Below, piece after piece: positions 15,788 through 24,238 of a stretch of DNA of 64,000 nucleotides. The first letter of the stretch is position 1, and each line of letters starts with the position of its first letter. The stretch spans positions 1-64,000 of the forward strand of contig NZ_JYFC01000002.1 of NCBI RefSeq assembly GCF_000938265.1. Reading direction: 5' to 3'. This DNA is from Agreia bicolorata (GTDB lineage Bacteria > Actinomycetota > Actinomycetes > Actinomycetales > Microbacteriaceae). Under the pieces are notes generated by a model. It was not told the DNA's origin, did not search any database, and saw only the letters and a program-made list of their open reading frames with translations. The translations under genes and the position numbers were made by a program.

Positions 15788-18064
15788 GTGACCGACTCCA
15801 CCTCTCCCACTGCCGCCGCCGACCTCACGCTCGAGGAGAAGGCATCGCTGACCAGCGGTGCCGACTTCTGGACAACGAAGGCCATCGAGCGCGCCGGCAT
15901 CCCCTCGATCTTCGTGACCGACGGGCCCCACGGCGTGCGCAAGCAGGTCGGATCGACCGACCATCTCGGAATCGCCGAGAGCGTTCCGGCGACCTGTTTT
16001 CCGCCCGCCGTCGGGCTCGGATCCTCGTTCGATCCCGAGCTCGCCGAGCGTGTCGGCGTCGCCCTCGGGGTGGAGTCGGCCATAGAGGACGTCGCGGTGC
16101 TCCTCGGGCCTGGGGTCAACATCAAGCGCTCGCCGCTGTGCGGACGCAACTTCGAATACTTCTCGGAGGACCCCATCGTCGCCGGTGTCCTGGGGGCGGC
16201 TCTCGTGCGCGGCATCCAGTCGCAGGGGGTCGGCACCTCGCTCAAGCACTTCGCCGCGAATAACCAAGAGACCGACCGGATGCGTGTTTCCAGCGACATC
16301 GACCCTCGGCCGTTGCGCGAGATCTACCTGCGCGCGTTCCAGCGCGTCGTGGAGGACGCGCAGCCGTGGACGGTCATGTGCTCCTACAACCGCATCAACG
16401 GCGTGTACGCCTCTGAAGATCCGTGGCTGCTGACGCAGGTGCTGCGCGACGAGTGGGGTTTCGAGGGCCTTGTGGTCTCGGACTGGGGTGCGGTCAACGA
16501 CCGGGTCGCCGCCCTCGCCGCCGGTCTCGACCTCGAGATGCCGGCGAGCGGCGGCGTTACAGACGCGCAACTGGTCGCGGCTGTACAGGATGGCTCCGTG
16601 CCCGAGGCGACGCTGGATGTCGCCGCGGCACGCATCCTCGATCTCGTGGGCAAGGCGCAGGTCCGTCCGGCGGCGCCCGGCCCGCTCGACGTCGACGCGC
16701 ATCACGCGCTTGCGCGCGAAGCGGCGGGTCGTTCGATCGTGCTGCTGAAGAATGACGACGCGGTTTTGCCGCTGAGCAGGGATGCCCGCATCGCCGTCAT
16801 CGGCGAGTTCGCTCGCACACCCCGCTACCAGGGTGCGGGATCGTCGCTCATCAACCCCACGCGCCTGGATGCCGCGCTCGATGAGATCCGTGCGCTCGCG
16901 ACGGGCGAGGTCGTCTTCGCGCCGGGCTTCACGCTTGGAGGCTCGGGCGATGCCGACGCCGATGTCGACGCGCTGCGCGCGGAGGCGGTCGCTGCGGCTG
17001 CAGCTGCGGAGGTGGCCGTCGTCTTCCTCGGGCTTCCGGCCCGCGACGAGTCGGAGGGCTACGACCGCGAGCACATCGACCTGCCTGTCGAGCAGCTCGC
17101 TGTGGTCGACGCGGTGCGTGCGGTCAACCCTCGCACCGTCGTCGTCCTCTCCCACGGAGGCGCGGTCGCGCTGCCGTTCGCCTCCGAGGTGCCGGCGATC
17201 CTCGACGGGTGGCTGCTCGGGCAGGCCGGCGGCGGAGCGACGGCGGACGTTCTCTACGGTGTCGTGAACCCCTCGGCCAAGCTCACAGAGACGATCCCGC
17301 TGCGGCTTTCAGACAACCCCTCGTTCGGCAACTTCCCCGGCGAGCTCGGGCACGTGCGTTACGGCGAGGGCATTCTTGTGGGCTACCGCGCGTATGACGC
17401 CCGATCGCAGGATGTCGCGTTCCCGTTTGGGCACGGACTCTCGTACACGACGTTCGCCTATGGCCAGGTCGCCGCGAGCGAGACGGCCGATGGCGACATC
17501 GAGGTGCGCGTGCCCGTCACGAACACCGGGTCGGTTGCAGGACGCGAGGTCGTGCAGGTCTACACCTCGCTCGCCTCGTCTATCGTTCAGCGTGCACCGC
17601 GAGAGCTGAAGGCGTTCGCCAACGTCGCGCTCGAGCCCGGCGAGACGCGCGAGGTTGTGCTGCTCGTCCGCCGCGCTGACCTCGCGTACTGGGACGTGCG
17701 AGTGGATCAGTGGATCGTCGAATCGGGCGAGTACACCGTGGAGGCTGCCGCCTCCAGCCGTGACATTCGGTCGACGGCCACGCTCGCCGTTGCGGGAGAC
17801 GCCGTTGTGCTGCCCCTCACGATGAACTCCTCGATCGGCGAGGTGCTTGCGCACCCCGTGGCAGGCCCGCTCGTGGCACAGGCGTTCGAGCAGCTGACCG
17901 AGACGTTGGGCGGCGCGGCCTCCGCGCTGATGCCGGACGATGAGGCGATGCAGAAGATGATGGGCGCGTTCCCGATCGGTCGGATTGCCGGATTCCCGGG
18001 GATGCCGATCGACCGGGCGATGGTCGAGGGACTCCTCGCCGCGGCGAACGCTCCCCAGCACTGA
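15788..18064 (+). CDS. GH3 family beta-glucosidase
   Basis: A 758-residue cytosolic glycoside hydrolase family 3 enzyme. It has an N-terminal barrel with the nucleophile Asp in GLVVSDWGA (D232) and the substrate-binding segment SLKHFAANNQETDR. An alpha/beta sandwich follows, and then a fibronectin III-like domain (EVRVPVTNTGSVAGREVVQVY, about 570-640). The C-terminal 80 or so residues (ending in IGRIAGFPGMP...) match the extension seen in GH3 enzymes of the BglX/BglB type from actinobacteria. GTG 15788 is chosen because GAAAGG lies 8 nt upstream; the open frame before it is inside the MFS gene. No signal peptide. Confidence 0.92.
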   Translation: MTDSTSPTAAADLTLEEKASLTSGADFWTTKAIERAGIPSIFVTDGPHGVRKQVGSTDHLGIAESVPATCFPPAVGLGSSFDPELAERVGVALGVESAIEDVAVLLGPGVNIKRSPLCGRNFEYFSEDPIVAGVLGAALVRGIQSQGVGTSLKHFAANNQETDRMRVSSDIDPRPLREIYLRAFQRVVEDAQPWTVMCSYNRINGVYASEDPWLLTQVLRDEWGFEGLVVSDWGAVNDRVAALAAGLDLEMPASGGVTDAQLVAAVQDGSVPEATLDVAAARILDLVGKAQVRPAAPGPLDVDAHHALAREAAGRSIVLLKNDDAVLPLSRDARIAVIGEFARTPRYQGAGSSLINPTRLDAALDEIRALATGEVVFAPGFTLGGSGDADADVDALRAEAVAAAAAAEVAVVFLGLPARDESEGYDREHIDLPVEQLAVVDAVRAVNPRTVVVLSHGGAVALPFASEVPAILDGWLLGQAGGGATADVLYGVVNPSAKLTETIPLRLSDNPSFGNFPGELGHVRYGEGILVGYRAYDARSQDVAFPFGHGLSYTTFAYGQVAASETADGDIEVRVPVTNTGSVAGREVVQVYTSLASSIVQRAPRELKAFANVALEPGETREVVLLVRRADLAYWDVRVDQWIVESGEYTVEAAASSRDIRSTATLAVAGDAVVLPLTMNSSIGEVLAHPVAGPLVAQAFEQLTETLGGAASALMPDDEAMQKMMGAFPIGRIAGFPGMPIDRAMVEGLLAAANAPQH

Positions 18065-18070
18065 GGTGTC

Positions 18071-18109
18071 GGGGTCAGGCGCCAGGCGCCAGGCTTGGAG
18101 CCTGACCCC
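18071..18109. terminator. Bidirectional terminator hairpin
   Basis: GGGGTCAGGC (18071-18080) pairs perfectly with GCCTGACCCC (18100-18109). The loop holds direct repeats of CAGGCGC. It lies between the convergent GH3 and VOC genes, 7 bp after the GH3 stop codon. There is no T-tract, as is common in high-GC actinobacteria. Confidence 0.7.
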
Positions 18110-18139
18110 GTAACGCTCTCAGGGCGCGGGCAGAGATAG

Positions 18140-18592
18140 CTACTCGGTTGGTGCAGCGCTCTTCTGCAGCTCCTGCGCGAGCATCACGATGATGCCGCTG
18201 GGGCCTCGCACGTAGGTGAGCTTGTAGATGTCCGCGTAGGTCGCCACCCCGCGAAGCGGGGTGCATCCATGTTTCGCCGCGATCGCGAGCGACTCATCGA
18301 TGTCGTCGACCGAGAACGCGACCCGGTGCATGCCGATCTCGTTCGGCAGGGTGGGCGACGTCTCGATGGCGTCGGGGTTGATGTACTCGAAGAGCTCGAT
18401 TCGGCCGTTGCCGTCGGGGGTCTGCAGCAGTGCGATCTTCGCGTGGTTGCCGTCGAGGCCGACGGCGGTGTCGGCCCACTCCCCGCTGACCTCGTCTCGG
18501 CCGAGGAGTGTGAGGCCGAGGTCGGTGAAGAAGGCGATCGTGGCGTCGAGGTCGGTCACGGCGATGCCGACGTTCTCCAGTTTTATGGGCAT
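18140..18592 (-). CDS. VOC (glyoxalase/bleomycin-resistance fold) family protein
   Basis: A 150-residue protein with two beta-alpha-beta-beta-beta units of the vicinal oxygen chelate fold. The first is LENVGIAVTDLDATIAFFTDLGLTLLGR and the second starts at IGMHRVAFSVDDIDESLAIAAKHG. Metal-ligand candidates are the His of MHRV and Glu near IELFEY and the C-terminus. It resembles methylmalonyl-CoA epimerase/glyoxalase-like enzymes; substrate unknown. TAGCAT (18600-18605, minus strand) lies 7 nt before ATG, suggesting a leaderless transcript. No operon partner. Confidence 0.85.
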   Translation of the reverse strand: MPIKLENVGIAVTDLDATIAFFTDLGLTLLGRDEVSGEWADTAVGLDGNHAKIALLQTPDGNGRIELFEYINPDAIETSPTLPNEIGMHRVAFSVDDIDESLAIAAKHGCTPLRGVATYADIYKLTYVRGPSGIIVMLAQELQKSAAPTE

Positions 18593-18764
18593 GGTTCTGA
18601 TGCTAGCCAGGGTCGGGCGATGTGGCTCGGCGGGCGTGCGCGTGGTTGGGCGTCCCGTACTCCACAGGGGGATGGTTGGGTGAGTTATCCACAGGTATAT
18701 GTCCTGATCAAAGCTGTTTTGATGGCTCGAACCTAATGTCAGTGGCTGCTGTTTGAATTCTCGT

Positions 18765-20234
18765 ATGGATCTTCACGACGCATCGCTCGGCGACATTGCC
18801 GCGCGTCTGCGTGAGCTGCTCGACGAGCAGCGCGGTGCGGGGTCGGCTGCCGTGTCGGGCGATGGCCTACTCGAGGCGGTGCACGCGTGGGAAGAGATTG
18901 GCCGGGCCGGTGATGCAGCCCGCATGTGGGTGGCAGCAGAGGTCGAGCACGAGTCGCGCCGTGAGCTCGAGGGCTCCGGCCTGGCATACCGACACGGGTT
19001 TGCGACTGCCAAGAAGCTGGTCGCGGCCACCGCGAACATATCTGAGCGCACGGCCGCGGGGCGCATGATTCTGGGGCGGCAGGTGCGTTCCTCGATCTCT
19101 CCTACGGGGCTATCACTGCCGAGCAGATTCCCCGAGGTCGAGCGGGCCGTGTTCTCGGGGGCTCTCGGAGTCGATGCGGCATCCATCATCTGCCGCACTC
19201 TTTCCGAGGTGGTGTCGCGTGTCACATGGTCCGAGGCGGTCGACGAGGCCGAACGATGCCTGGTCGACGCCGCCACTGAGGTTGTTGAAGGCGATAGTCA
19301 CGAGATGGGCTTGCCGGCGCCCCGCCACACGGTCGACGGCCTCGCTCGCCTTGCCAGTCGCATCCGTGAGTATCTCGACCCTGACGGGGCCGAACCTCGG
19401 GATGCTGTCAAGCAGCAATTGCGCGGGTTCAGCTACCCGAAGGTGGGGGCTGATGGAATGGCTCGCGGGCGGTACGCGTTTCCCCCTCTGCAGCTGGGCA
19501 TGTTCCTTGCGGCGGTCGACTCGATTCTGAGCCCGCGCACCGCTGATCCGGAGGCGCCGAGGTTCGGCGATGGCGGTGTTGGCGAACGTGACAGCGCGGT
19601 CGTGCATGGAACCACCGACCCGGATGGCCTCGTGGTGGTCGATTCGCGCACGTCAGAGCAGAAGCTTCTCGATGCGGTGATGGCTCTCATCGAGATGGCG
19701 GCTGCGTCGCCGGCGGCATCTCGACTGAACGGCTCCGCGCCCACAGCCAACGTGCACGTCACGGTGAGCGACCTCGAAGCGGGGAGCGGCGTCGGGTGGA
19801 TAGACGGCAGCACAGAACCGATTCCGATGAGCACGATCCAGATGCTCGGGTGCGATGCAGACCTCACAGCGACCGTCTTCGGCTCGTCTGGTCAGGTGTT
19901 GAGCCAGGGCAAGACCAAGCGGCTGGCCAGTCGCCGACAACGAAGAGCCCTCGCCGCGCGCGACGGGGGCTGTGTGATTCCCGGATGTACGGTGCCGCCA
20001 TCGCGATGTCAGGCGCACCATGTCGTGCCGTGGGTCAGCAGCACTTTTCTTCTCGGTCGTACCGATATCGACAACCTGGCGTTGCTATGCCCGTTCCATC
20101 ACGCCACGATCCATACCTCGGCCTGGCAACTCGTGATGATCAACGGCAAGCCGCACGTGCGTGAGCCCGGATGGCGCGGTCGGCGGAGTCCGGCCCGGGC
20201 AGCGGGGCAGCAGAGAGCGGGGTGGGGTTGGTAA
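18765..20234 (+). CDS. DUF222 and HNH endonuclease domain protein (13E12 repeat type)
   Basis: A 489-residue protein. The helical DUF222 region covers about 30-330 and an HNH nuclease domain lies at about 385-450 (RDGGCVIPGC...QAHHVVPW...NLALLCPFHHATIH), with paired Cys as zinc ligands and the AHH and FHH histidines for catalysis and metal binding. The family is highly repeated in actinobacterial genomes and its role is unclear; a mobile or DNA-processing nuclease is likely. The ATG at 18765 is used; a TTG 12 bp upstream is possible. TAATGT at 18734-18739 may be the -10 box. Confidence 0.88.
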   Translation: MDLHDASLGDIAARLRELLDEQRGAGSAAVSGDGLLEAVHAWEEIGRAGDAARMWVAAEVEHESRRELEGSGLAYRHGFATAKKLVAATANISERTAAGRMILGRQVRSSISPTGLSLPSRFPEVERAVFSGALGVDAASIICRTLSEVVSRVTWSEAVDEAERCLVDAATEVVEGDSHEMGLPAPRHTVDGLARLASRIREYLDPDGAEPRDAVKQQLRGFSYPKVGADGMARGRYAFPPLQLGMFLAAVDSILSPRTADPEAPRFGDGGVGERDSAVVHGTTDPDGLVVVDSRTSEQKLLDAVMALIEMAAASPAASRLNGSAPTANVHVTVSDLEAGSGVGWIDGSTEPIPMSTIQMLGCDADLTATVFGSSGQVLSQGKTKRLASRRQRRALAARDGGCVIPGCTVPPSRCQAHHVVPWVSSTFLLGRTDIDNLALLCPFHHATIHTSAWQLVMINGKPHVREPGWRGRRSPARAAGQQRAGWGW

Positions 20235-20330
20235 TGAGCTGATACTGGAGAGTCAAACATCGATTGTTTTGGTGCAGGACTTCGCGTCGGCCGCCCTGTG
20301 ATGGGTGTCGGGCGAGTGTCGCGACCATGA

Positions 20331-20897
20331 CTACCGAATTAGGCGGTCGACGAACTCGTCAATAGCGGCGTCAATGGACAGCCCGGTGTCGATTGGTGCG
20401 GTGAGTTTGTCGAGCATCAGTCCGTCGATGGCGTAGTGGAACAAGGCGATTTCGGTCTGTCCCCCGGGCAGGCCGGAGCCTTCGTTGAATGCGACGTCAT
20501 CCTGGAATGCTCGCTGTCGCCACGCCCCGAGCGCCTCGGCCACGGCGGGGCGTCGCGCAGCCTCTAGGCGCAGTTCGAAGAGAGCTAGTGACACATGCGG
20601 GTCGGCGCTGAGTCTCCGCACGACGTCACGCAGGTAGTCGGCGAACAACTTTCGGTCGGGGAGCCGGGCTGAGCGCGAAGAAACTGCCTCGGGATGAGGT
20701 GTGAGTCGCTCTCCGATGCGGTCGACCAGTGCAGAGATGAGATCGTCGCGGGTGGGGAAGTAGTTCGAAGCGGTGCCGCGTGGCGTGCCCGCCGCAGAGT
20801 CGACGGCTCGGTGGGTGAGACCCCGGGCTCCTTCCTCGGCGAGCACGCGGATCCCGGCATCGGCCAGAGCGGAGCGTCGTTCATCGTTGCGTGCCAT
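20331..20897 (-). CDS. TetR family transcriptional regulator
   Basis: A 188-residue repressor from ATG 20897 (MARNDERRS). TAGCAT (20905-20910, minus strand) sits 7 nt upstream and marks a leaderless start; longer frames to 20948 would run into the operator. The helix-turn-helix lies at about 10-55 (ADAGIRVLAEEGARGLTHRAVDSAAGTPRGTASNYFPTRDDL), the TetR_C-type layout of regulators of reductases and efflux pumps. It is divergent from the RibD/DHFR-like reductase gene, which it very likely represses through the palindrome at 20927-20947. Confidence 0.9.
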   Translation of the reverse strand: MARNDERRSALADAGIRVLAEEGARGLTHRAVDSAAGTPRGTASNYFPTRDDLISALVDRIGERLTPHPEAVSSRSARLPDRKLFADYLRDVVRRLSADPHVSLALFELRLEAARRPAVAEALGAWRQRAFQDDVAFNEGSGLPGGQTEIALFHYAIDGLMLDKLTAPIDTGLSIDAAIDEFVDRLIR

Positions 20898-20926
20898 ATG
20901 AATCATGCTAGCCAAACCACGACCGC

Positions 20927-20947
20927 TGTTGTAGTTTAACCACAACA
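20927..20947. promoter_or_regulatory. Palindromic TetR operator between the divergent genes
   Basis: A 21-bp near-perfect palindrome: TGTTGTxGTT, central T, AACxACAACA. Only the base pair at arm position 7 and the centre deviate. It covers the expected -35 region of tetR and lies 22 bp before the reductase start, so one bound repressor could block both directions. TetR-family operators are typically of this size and symmetry. Confidence 0.82.
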
Positions 20948-20968
20948 AATGTCGTGATTGGAGACATA

Positions 20969-21553
20969 ATGCGAGAACTCATCTATTACATCGCCGCGAG
21001 TATCGACGGGTACATAGCCGACCCGACTGGCGGGTTCGACGCGTTCCTCGTTGAAGGCGACCACGCGTCCGTGGTGTTCGGCGAGTACGCGGATGCGCTG
21101 CCAGGCCACGCGCATGCGGCGCTGGGAATCGAGCCGCCGAAGACGCGATTCGATACGGTGATCATGGGGTGGAACACCCTCGCCCCTGCGCTTGAAATCG
21201 GTATCACCAGCCCCTACCCGCACCTGAAGCAAATTGTGGCGAGCCGCCATTCACGCGCAGTCGATCCGGCGATCACCCTCACTGATGATCCACTTGCCTT
21301 GGTTCGCAGCTTGAAACGAGAAGATGGTCTGGATATCTGGCTCTGTGGTGGTGGCGAGTTGGCAGGCACACTTCTGCCTGAGATCGACCGCCTCGTTCTG
21401 AAACGAAATCCTGTCGTCTTCGGCTCTGGAATCGACATGTTCGGCAATACTCCCTACAAGCCGCGGACCTTTACTTTGACCAGAACCCGATCGTTCGATT
21501 CAGGTGTCGTGATCGAGGAGTACACCTGCCGTAGTGGAGCGTTGCTGCCGTAG
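20969..21553 (+). CDS. Dihydrofolate reductase family protein (RibD C-terminal fold)
   Basis: A 194-residue oxidoreductase of the DHFR/RibD-C superfamily. The N-terminus MRELIYYIAASIDGYIADPTG, the TVIMGWNT motif and the WLCGGGELAGTLLPEIDRLVL segment (NADPH-binding glycine turn) are diagnostic. It probably reduces a small heterocycle with NADPH; substrate unknown. ATG 20969 is chosen over GTG 20954 because TTGGAG lies 7 nt upstream. It is divergent from and likely controlled by the TetR at 20331. The stop codon TAG falls inside the hexamer repeat that follows. Confidence 0.88.
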   Translation: MRELIYYIAASIDGYIADPTGGFDAFLVEGDHASVVFGEYADALPGHAHAALGIEPPKTRFDTVIMGWNTLAPALEIGITSPYPHLKQIVASRHSRAVDPAITLTDDPLALVRSLKREDGLDIWLCGGGELAGTLLPEIDRLVLKRNPVVFGSGIDMFGNTPYKPRTFTLTRTRSFDSGVVIEEYTCRSGALLP

Positions 21554-21588
21554 CCGTAGCCGTAGCCGTAGCCGTAGCCGTAGCCGTA
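21547..21588. repeat. Hexanucleotide tandem repeat (GCCGTA x7)
   Basis: Seven perfect GCCGTA units plus a partial one, beginning 4 bases before the reductase stop codon. On the complementary strand one frame reads as alternating Gly-Tyr, but that frame has no gene support. The repeat separates the convergent reductase and response regulator genes, and its copy number is probably variable. Confidence 0.9.
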
Positions 21589-21655
21589 GCCGGCGTTGGC
21601 GTTGTTCGTTCGTTGGCTTCGGGATGGCAGCGCGTTACTCACCGTGCGATCGGGC

Positions 21656-22312
21656 TCACGCGTGCACCCGCAGGTAGCGATGCTCGGGGCGACCGGTCGT
21701 GCCATAACGCAACCGCACATCGACCACTCCGCGCCCGGCCATCGCCGACAGATGCCGCTGCGCGGTGGCCCGCGAAACTCCGGCGCGGTCGGCGATCTCC
21801 GAGGCCGACGACTCGGCATCTCCGAGCGCCTCGAGAAGCACCTGCTCGGTCGCGGAACGAGAGACCGAGAGTGTGTCGCCGCCCGCTCGGAGGATCGCCA
21901 GCGCGCGATCGATGTCTTCTTGGGCGACTGGGCGGTCGTCGTCGAGAATGTTGCGAAAGCGCAGATAACGATCCAGCAAGTCGGTAAGCGCAGACCGTGC
22001 AAACGGTTTGACCAGATAACCGAGCGCACCCGAGCGCAGCGCACGCCGCACGGTGCGTGCGTCGGTCGCAGCCGAGAGCACGAACGCATCGACGCCGACA
22101 TCGCGAATGAAAGCGACCCCGTCGCCATCGGGCAAAAATGCGTCGACAAGCAGCAGGTCAGGATGCTCCGCGCGAACCGTCGTCATCGCCTCGGCCAGCG
22201 TCCGGGCCGGCTCGAGGGCCAGGTAACCGGGCCGCTCGTCGACGATGTCGCGGTGCAGTCCTGCGACGCGAAAGTCGTCTTCGATAACAAGGACGCGAAC
22301 AGGTGCGGTCAT
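21656..22312 (-). CDS. Response regulator, CitB/DcuR type
   Basis: A 218-residue two-component regulator. The receiver domain is at about 5-120 (LVIEDD acidic pair, phospho-acceptor Asp in LLLVDAFLPDGDG, conserved Lys in YLVKPF). A helix-turn-helix of the CitB/DcuR/IclR-like winged type follows at the C-terminus (SASEIADRAGVSRATAQRHLSAMAGRGVVDVRLRYG). Its start overlaps the kinase stop by 4 bp (ATGA). By analogy to CitAB/DpiAB it should activate the divergent CitMHS transporter when citrate or another di/tricarboxylate is present. Confidence 0.92.
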   Translation of the reverse strand: MTAPVRVLVIEDDFRVAGLHRDIVDERPGYLALEPARTLAEAMTTVRAEHPDLLLVDAFLPDGDGVAFIRDVGVDAFVLSAATDARTVRRALRSGALGYLVKPFARSALTDLLDRYLRFRNILDDDRPVAQEDIDRALAILRAGGDTLSVSRSATEQVLLEALGDAESSASEIADRAGVSRATAQRHLSAMAGRGVVDVRLRYGTTGRPEHRYLRVHA

Positions 22313-24093
22313 GGAGCAACGTCCTTTGCGGGGTGAGCGGTCTCAAGGGGTGCGGTCTCGAGCGATGTGACCTCAAGTGGTGTGGTCTCGAGCACATCGC
22401 GCAGGCGTGCTCCGAAGACGGCACCCGAGGCGACCCGGTCAGTGCCCGAGGCGCCCCGGTCAGCAGCCGAGCCCGCAGCCTGGGCGGAACCCGGGCCTGG
22501 CTGGTCGGCATCCGGTCTGCCTGATTCGATGAGCCAGACGTCGCCGCCGCGACGGCGGGCGAGCTCTCGCGACAGAGGCAGACCGACTCCCAGCCCATGG
22601 ATGCGGTCTGTTTCGCCACGAGAGCTGTCGTCACGAGAGCTCTCGCGGCGATGGAAGAGGCCGACGTCGCTCGCGACGCCCGGCCCGGAGTCGGAGACGG
22701 TCAGCACGAGGTCGGGCCCGTCGCCGTAACAGCCGACGCTCACGCTGCGCGGCTCGCTCCCTGCGACCGCGGCCCGCACGGCGTTGTCGACGAGGTTGCC
22801 GAGCACGGCGGCCACGTCTTCGACCTCGCGCAGCGGTGACAGCAGCAGCGAGTCGGCAGCGACAGAGAGGCGTACGCCGCGCTCGCCCGCTTCCAGCGCA
22901 TGCGCGCCGATGAGCGCGTGCAGCAGCGCGTCGCCGATCAGATCGATGTTCTCCACGGGGTAGTCAACCGGACCGCGTTGCAGCTGTTCGCCGAGGAACT
23001 CTCGCGCCTCGGGCCCGCGACCTGCGTCGAGAAGGCCGACCGCCACGTGCAGACGGTTGGCGAACTCATGTCGCTGCACCCGCAACGCGCTCGTCATCGC
23101 ACGCACTGTCTCGAGGCGTTCGCTCAGCGCCATCAGGTCGGTGCGATCGCGCACGATCAGCACCGTGCCGAGATCGCGCCCATCGCGTCGCACCGGTTGC
23201 GCATCGACATAGAGCACCCGACCTCCCGACACGATGCCGTCTCCCGCCGTTCCCTCGCGCACGGCCACAAGGATGTCCGGTGCGACGCCGAGAGCGGCGA
23301 GGCTCTTGCCCTCCGGATCGGCGAGGTCGAGCAGCTCGCGGGCGGTTTCGTTGCACAGACGCACCATGCCGTCGGCGTCGAGTGCCACGACGCCGTCGCC
23401 GACGCCGTCGAGCACCGCTGCCTGATTCTGCACGAGCGCCACGAGTTCTTCGGGCTGCAGGCCGAGCGTCAGGCGCTCCCATCGTCGTCGTAAGAGCATC
23501 GCGGAGAGTGCCGCCAGCAGCAGAGCGACACCGGCCGCGGCGACGATTCCGCCGATCAGTGTAGGGAGATCGGAGAAGACGCTCGACGGCTCGAACCCCA
23601 CGCTCACTTCGCCGACGGGTGCAGTGCCCTCGCCGTCGGGAGGCAGCACGGGCACCTTCGCCCGCGCCGAAACACCCAAGGTGCCTTGCTCCCAGGTCAC
23701 CACCTCTTTTCCGGCGAGCACCTCGCGGTAATCGGTGCTGACGGGCTGGCCGAGAGCGTCTGCGTCGGGGTGGGCGAGGCGAATCCCGTGATCGTCGGTG
23801 ATCACAACGAACAGCGTGCCGGTGCGTTCGGTCACCGCGCCGGCCAGTCGTTGCAGTTCGCCGTCTCGAAGCTCGGCCGCGCTGGGCGTGCCCGGGTCGG
23901 CGCTCATCTCGGTCACGTCGGCGCGCACCTGCGGGTCGACGGCGAGAGTGCGAGCGATGTTGAGAGCAGAAGTCTCGGCCTCGGCTCGCAACTGCTGAAT
24001 GCCGAGGAGCAGGAAGACCACGGCGCAGACCGCGACCACGGCGACGGCCGTCGCCGTCTGCAACAGCACCACCCGGGTTGCGAACCTCATCAT
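22309..24093 (-). CDS. Sensor histidine kinase, CitA/DcuS type
   Basis: A 594-residue membrane kinase. Helix 1 is at about 5-30; an extracytoplasmic PAS-like citrate/dicarboxylate sensor domain (SALNIARTLAVDPQV...VVITDDHGIRLAHPDADALG) is followed by helix 2 at about 175-195. A cytosolic PAS domain, the SPOB-type helical hairpin with the phospho-His in QRHEFANRLHVAVGLL, and a HATPase domain (GNLVDNAVRAA, SDSGPGV, GLGVGLPLSRELA) complete it. Unusual is a roughly 70-residue Ala/Ser/Thr/Glu-rich tail with LETTPLEVTSLETAPLETA repeats. The start is one of two tandem ATGs (24093 or 24090) after GGTGGAGG; the second has better spacing. Confidence 0.92.
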   Translation of the reverse strand: MMRFATRVVLLQTATAVAVVAVCAVVFLLLGIQQLRAEAETSALNIARTLAVDPQVRADVTEMSADPGTPSAAELRDGELQRLAGAVTERTGTLFVVITDDHGIRLAHPDADALGQPVSTDYREVLAGKEVVTWEQGTLGVSARAKVPVLPPDGEGTAPVGEVSVGFEPSSVFSDLPTLIGGIVAAAGVALLLAALSAMLLRRRWERLTLGLQPEELVALVQNQAAVLDGVGDGVVALDADGMVRLCNETARELLDLADPEGKSLAALGVAPDILVAVREGTAGDGIVSGGRVLYVDAQPVRRDGRDLGTVLIVRDRTDLMALSERLETVRAMTSALRVQRHEFANRLHVAVGLLDAGRGPEAREFLGEQLQRGPVDYPVENIDLIGDALLHALIGAHALEAGERGVRLSVAADSLLLSPLREVEDVAAVLGNLVDNAVRAAVAGSEPRSVSVGCYGDGPDLVLTVSDSGPGVASDVGLFHRRESSRDDSSRGETDRIHGLGVGLPLSRELARRRGGDVWLIESGRPDADQPGPGSAQAAGSAADRGASGTDRVASGAVFGARLRDVLETTPLEVTSLETAPLETAHPAKDVAP

Positions 24094-24238
24094 TCCTCCA
24101 CCGTGAGCATAATGCGCTGAACTCGCGCTTCGCGCAGAAGGTCCGCCAATGAGAGATAGCGCGCGTGGCAGGCGAGAAGTCCCTAGATTCACTGGATCCG
24201 GTCGACGATGTGCGTAGACCGCAGACAAAGGAGTCGAG

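Noticed and set aside
18685-18693. Perfect DnaA box TTATCCACA upstream of the HNH gene
   Set aside because: It is a single copy with no AT-rich stretch, no dnaA/dnaN neighbours and no second box cluster, so not an origin. A 9-mer match can occur by chance.
18727-18742. Possible SOS (LexA) box before the HNH gene, TCGAAC followed by TGTCAG
   Set aside because: Only the left half matches the actinobacterial TCGAAC-N4-GTTCGA consensus. The right half fails.
21547-21588. The hexamer array as a CRISPR or as code for a Gly-Tyr repeat protein
   Set aside because: Units are 6 bp without spacers, and the Gly-Tyr frame on the minus strand has no gene support and overlaps the response regulator gene.
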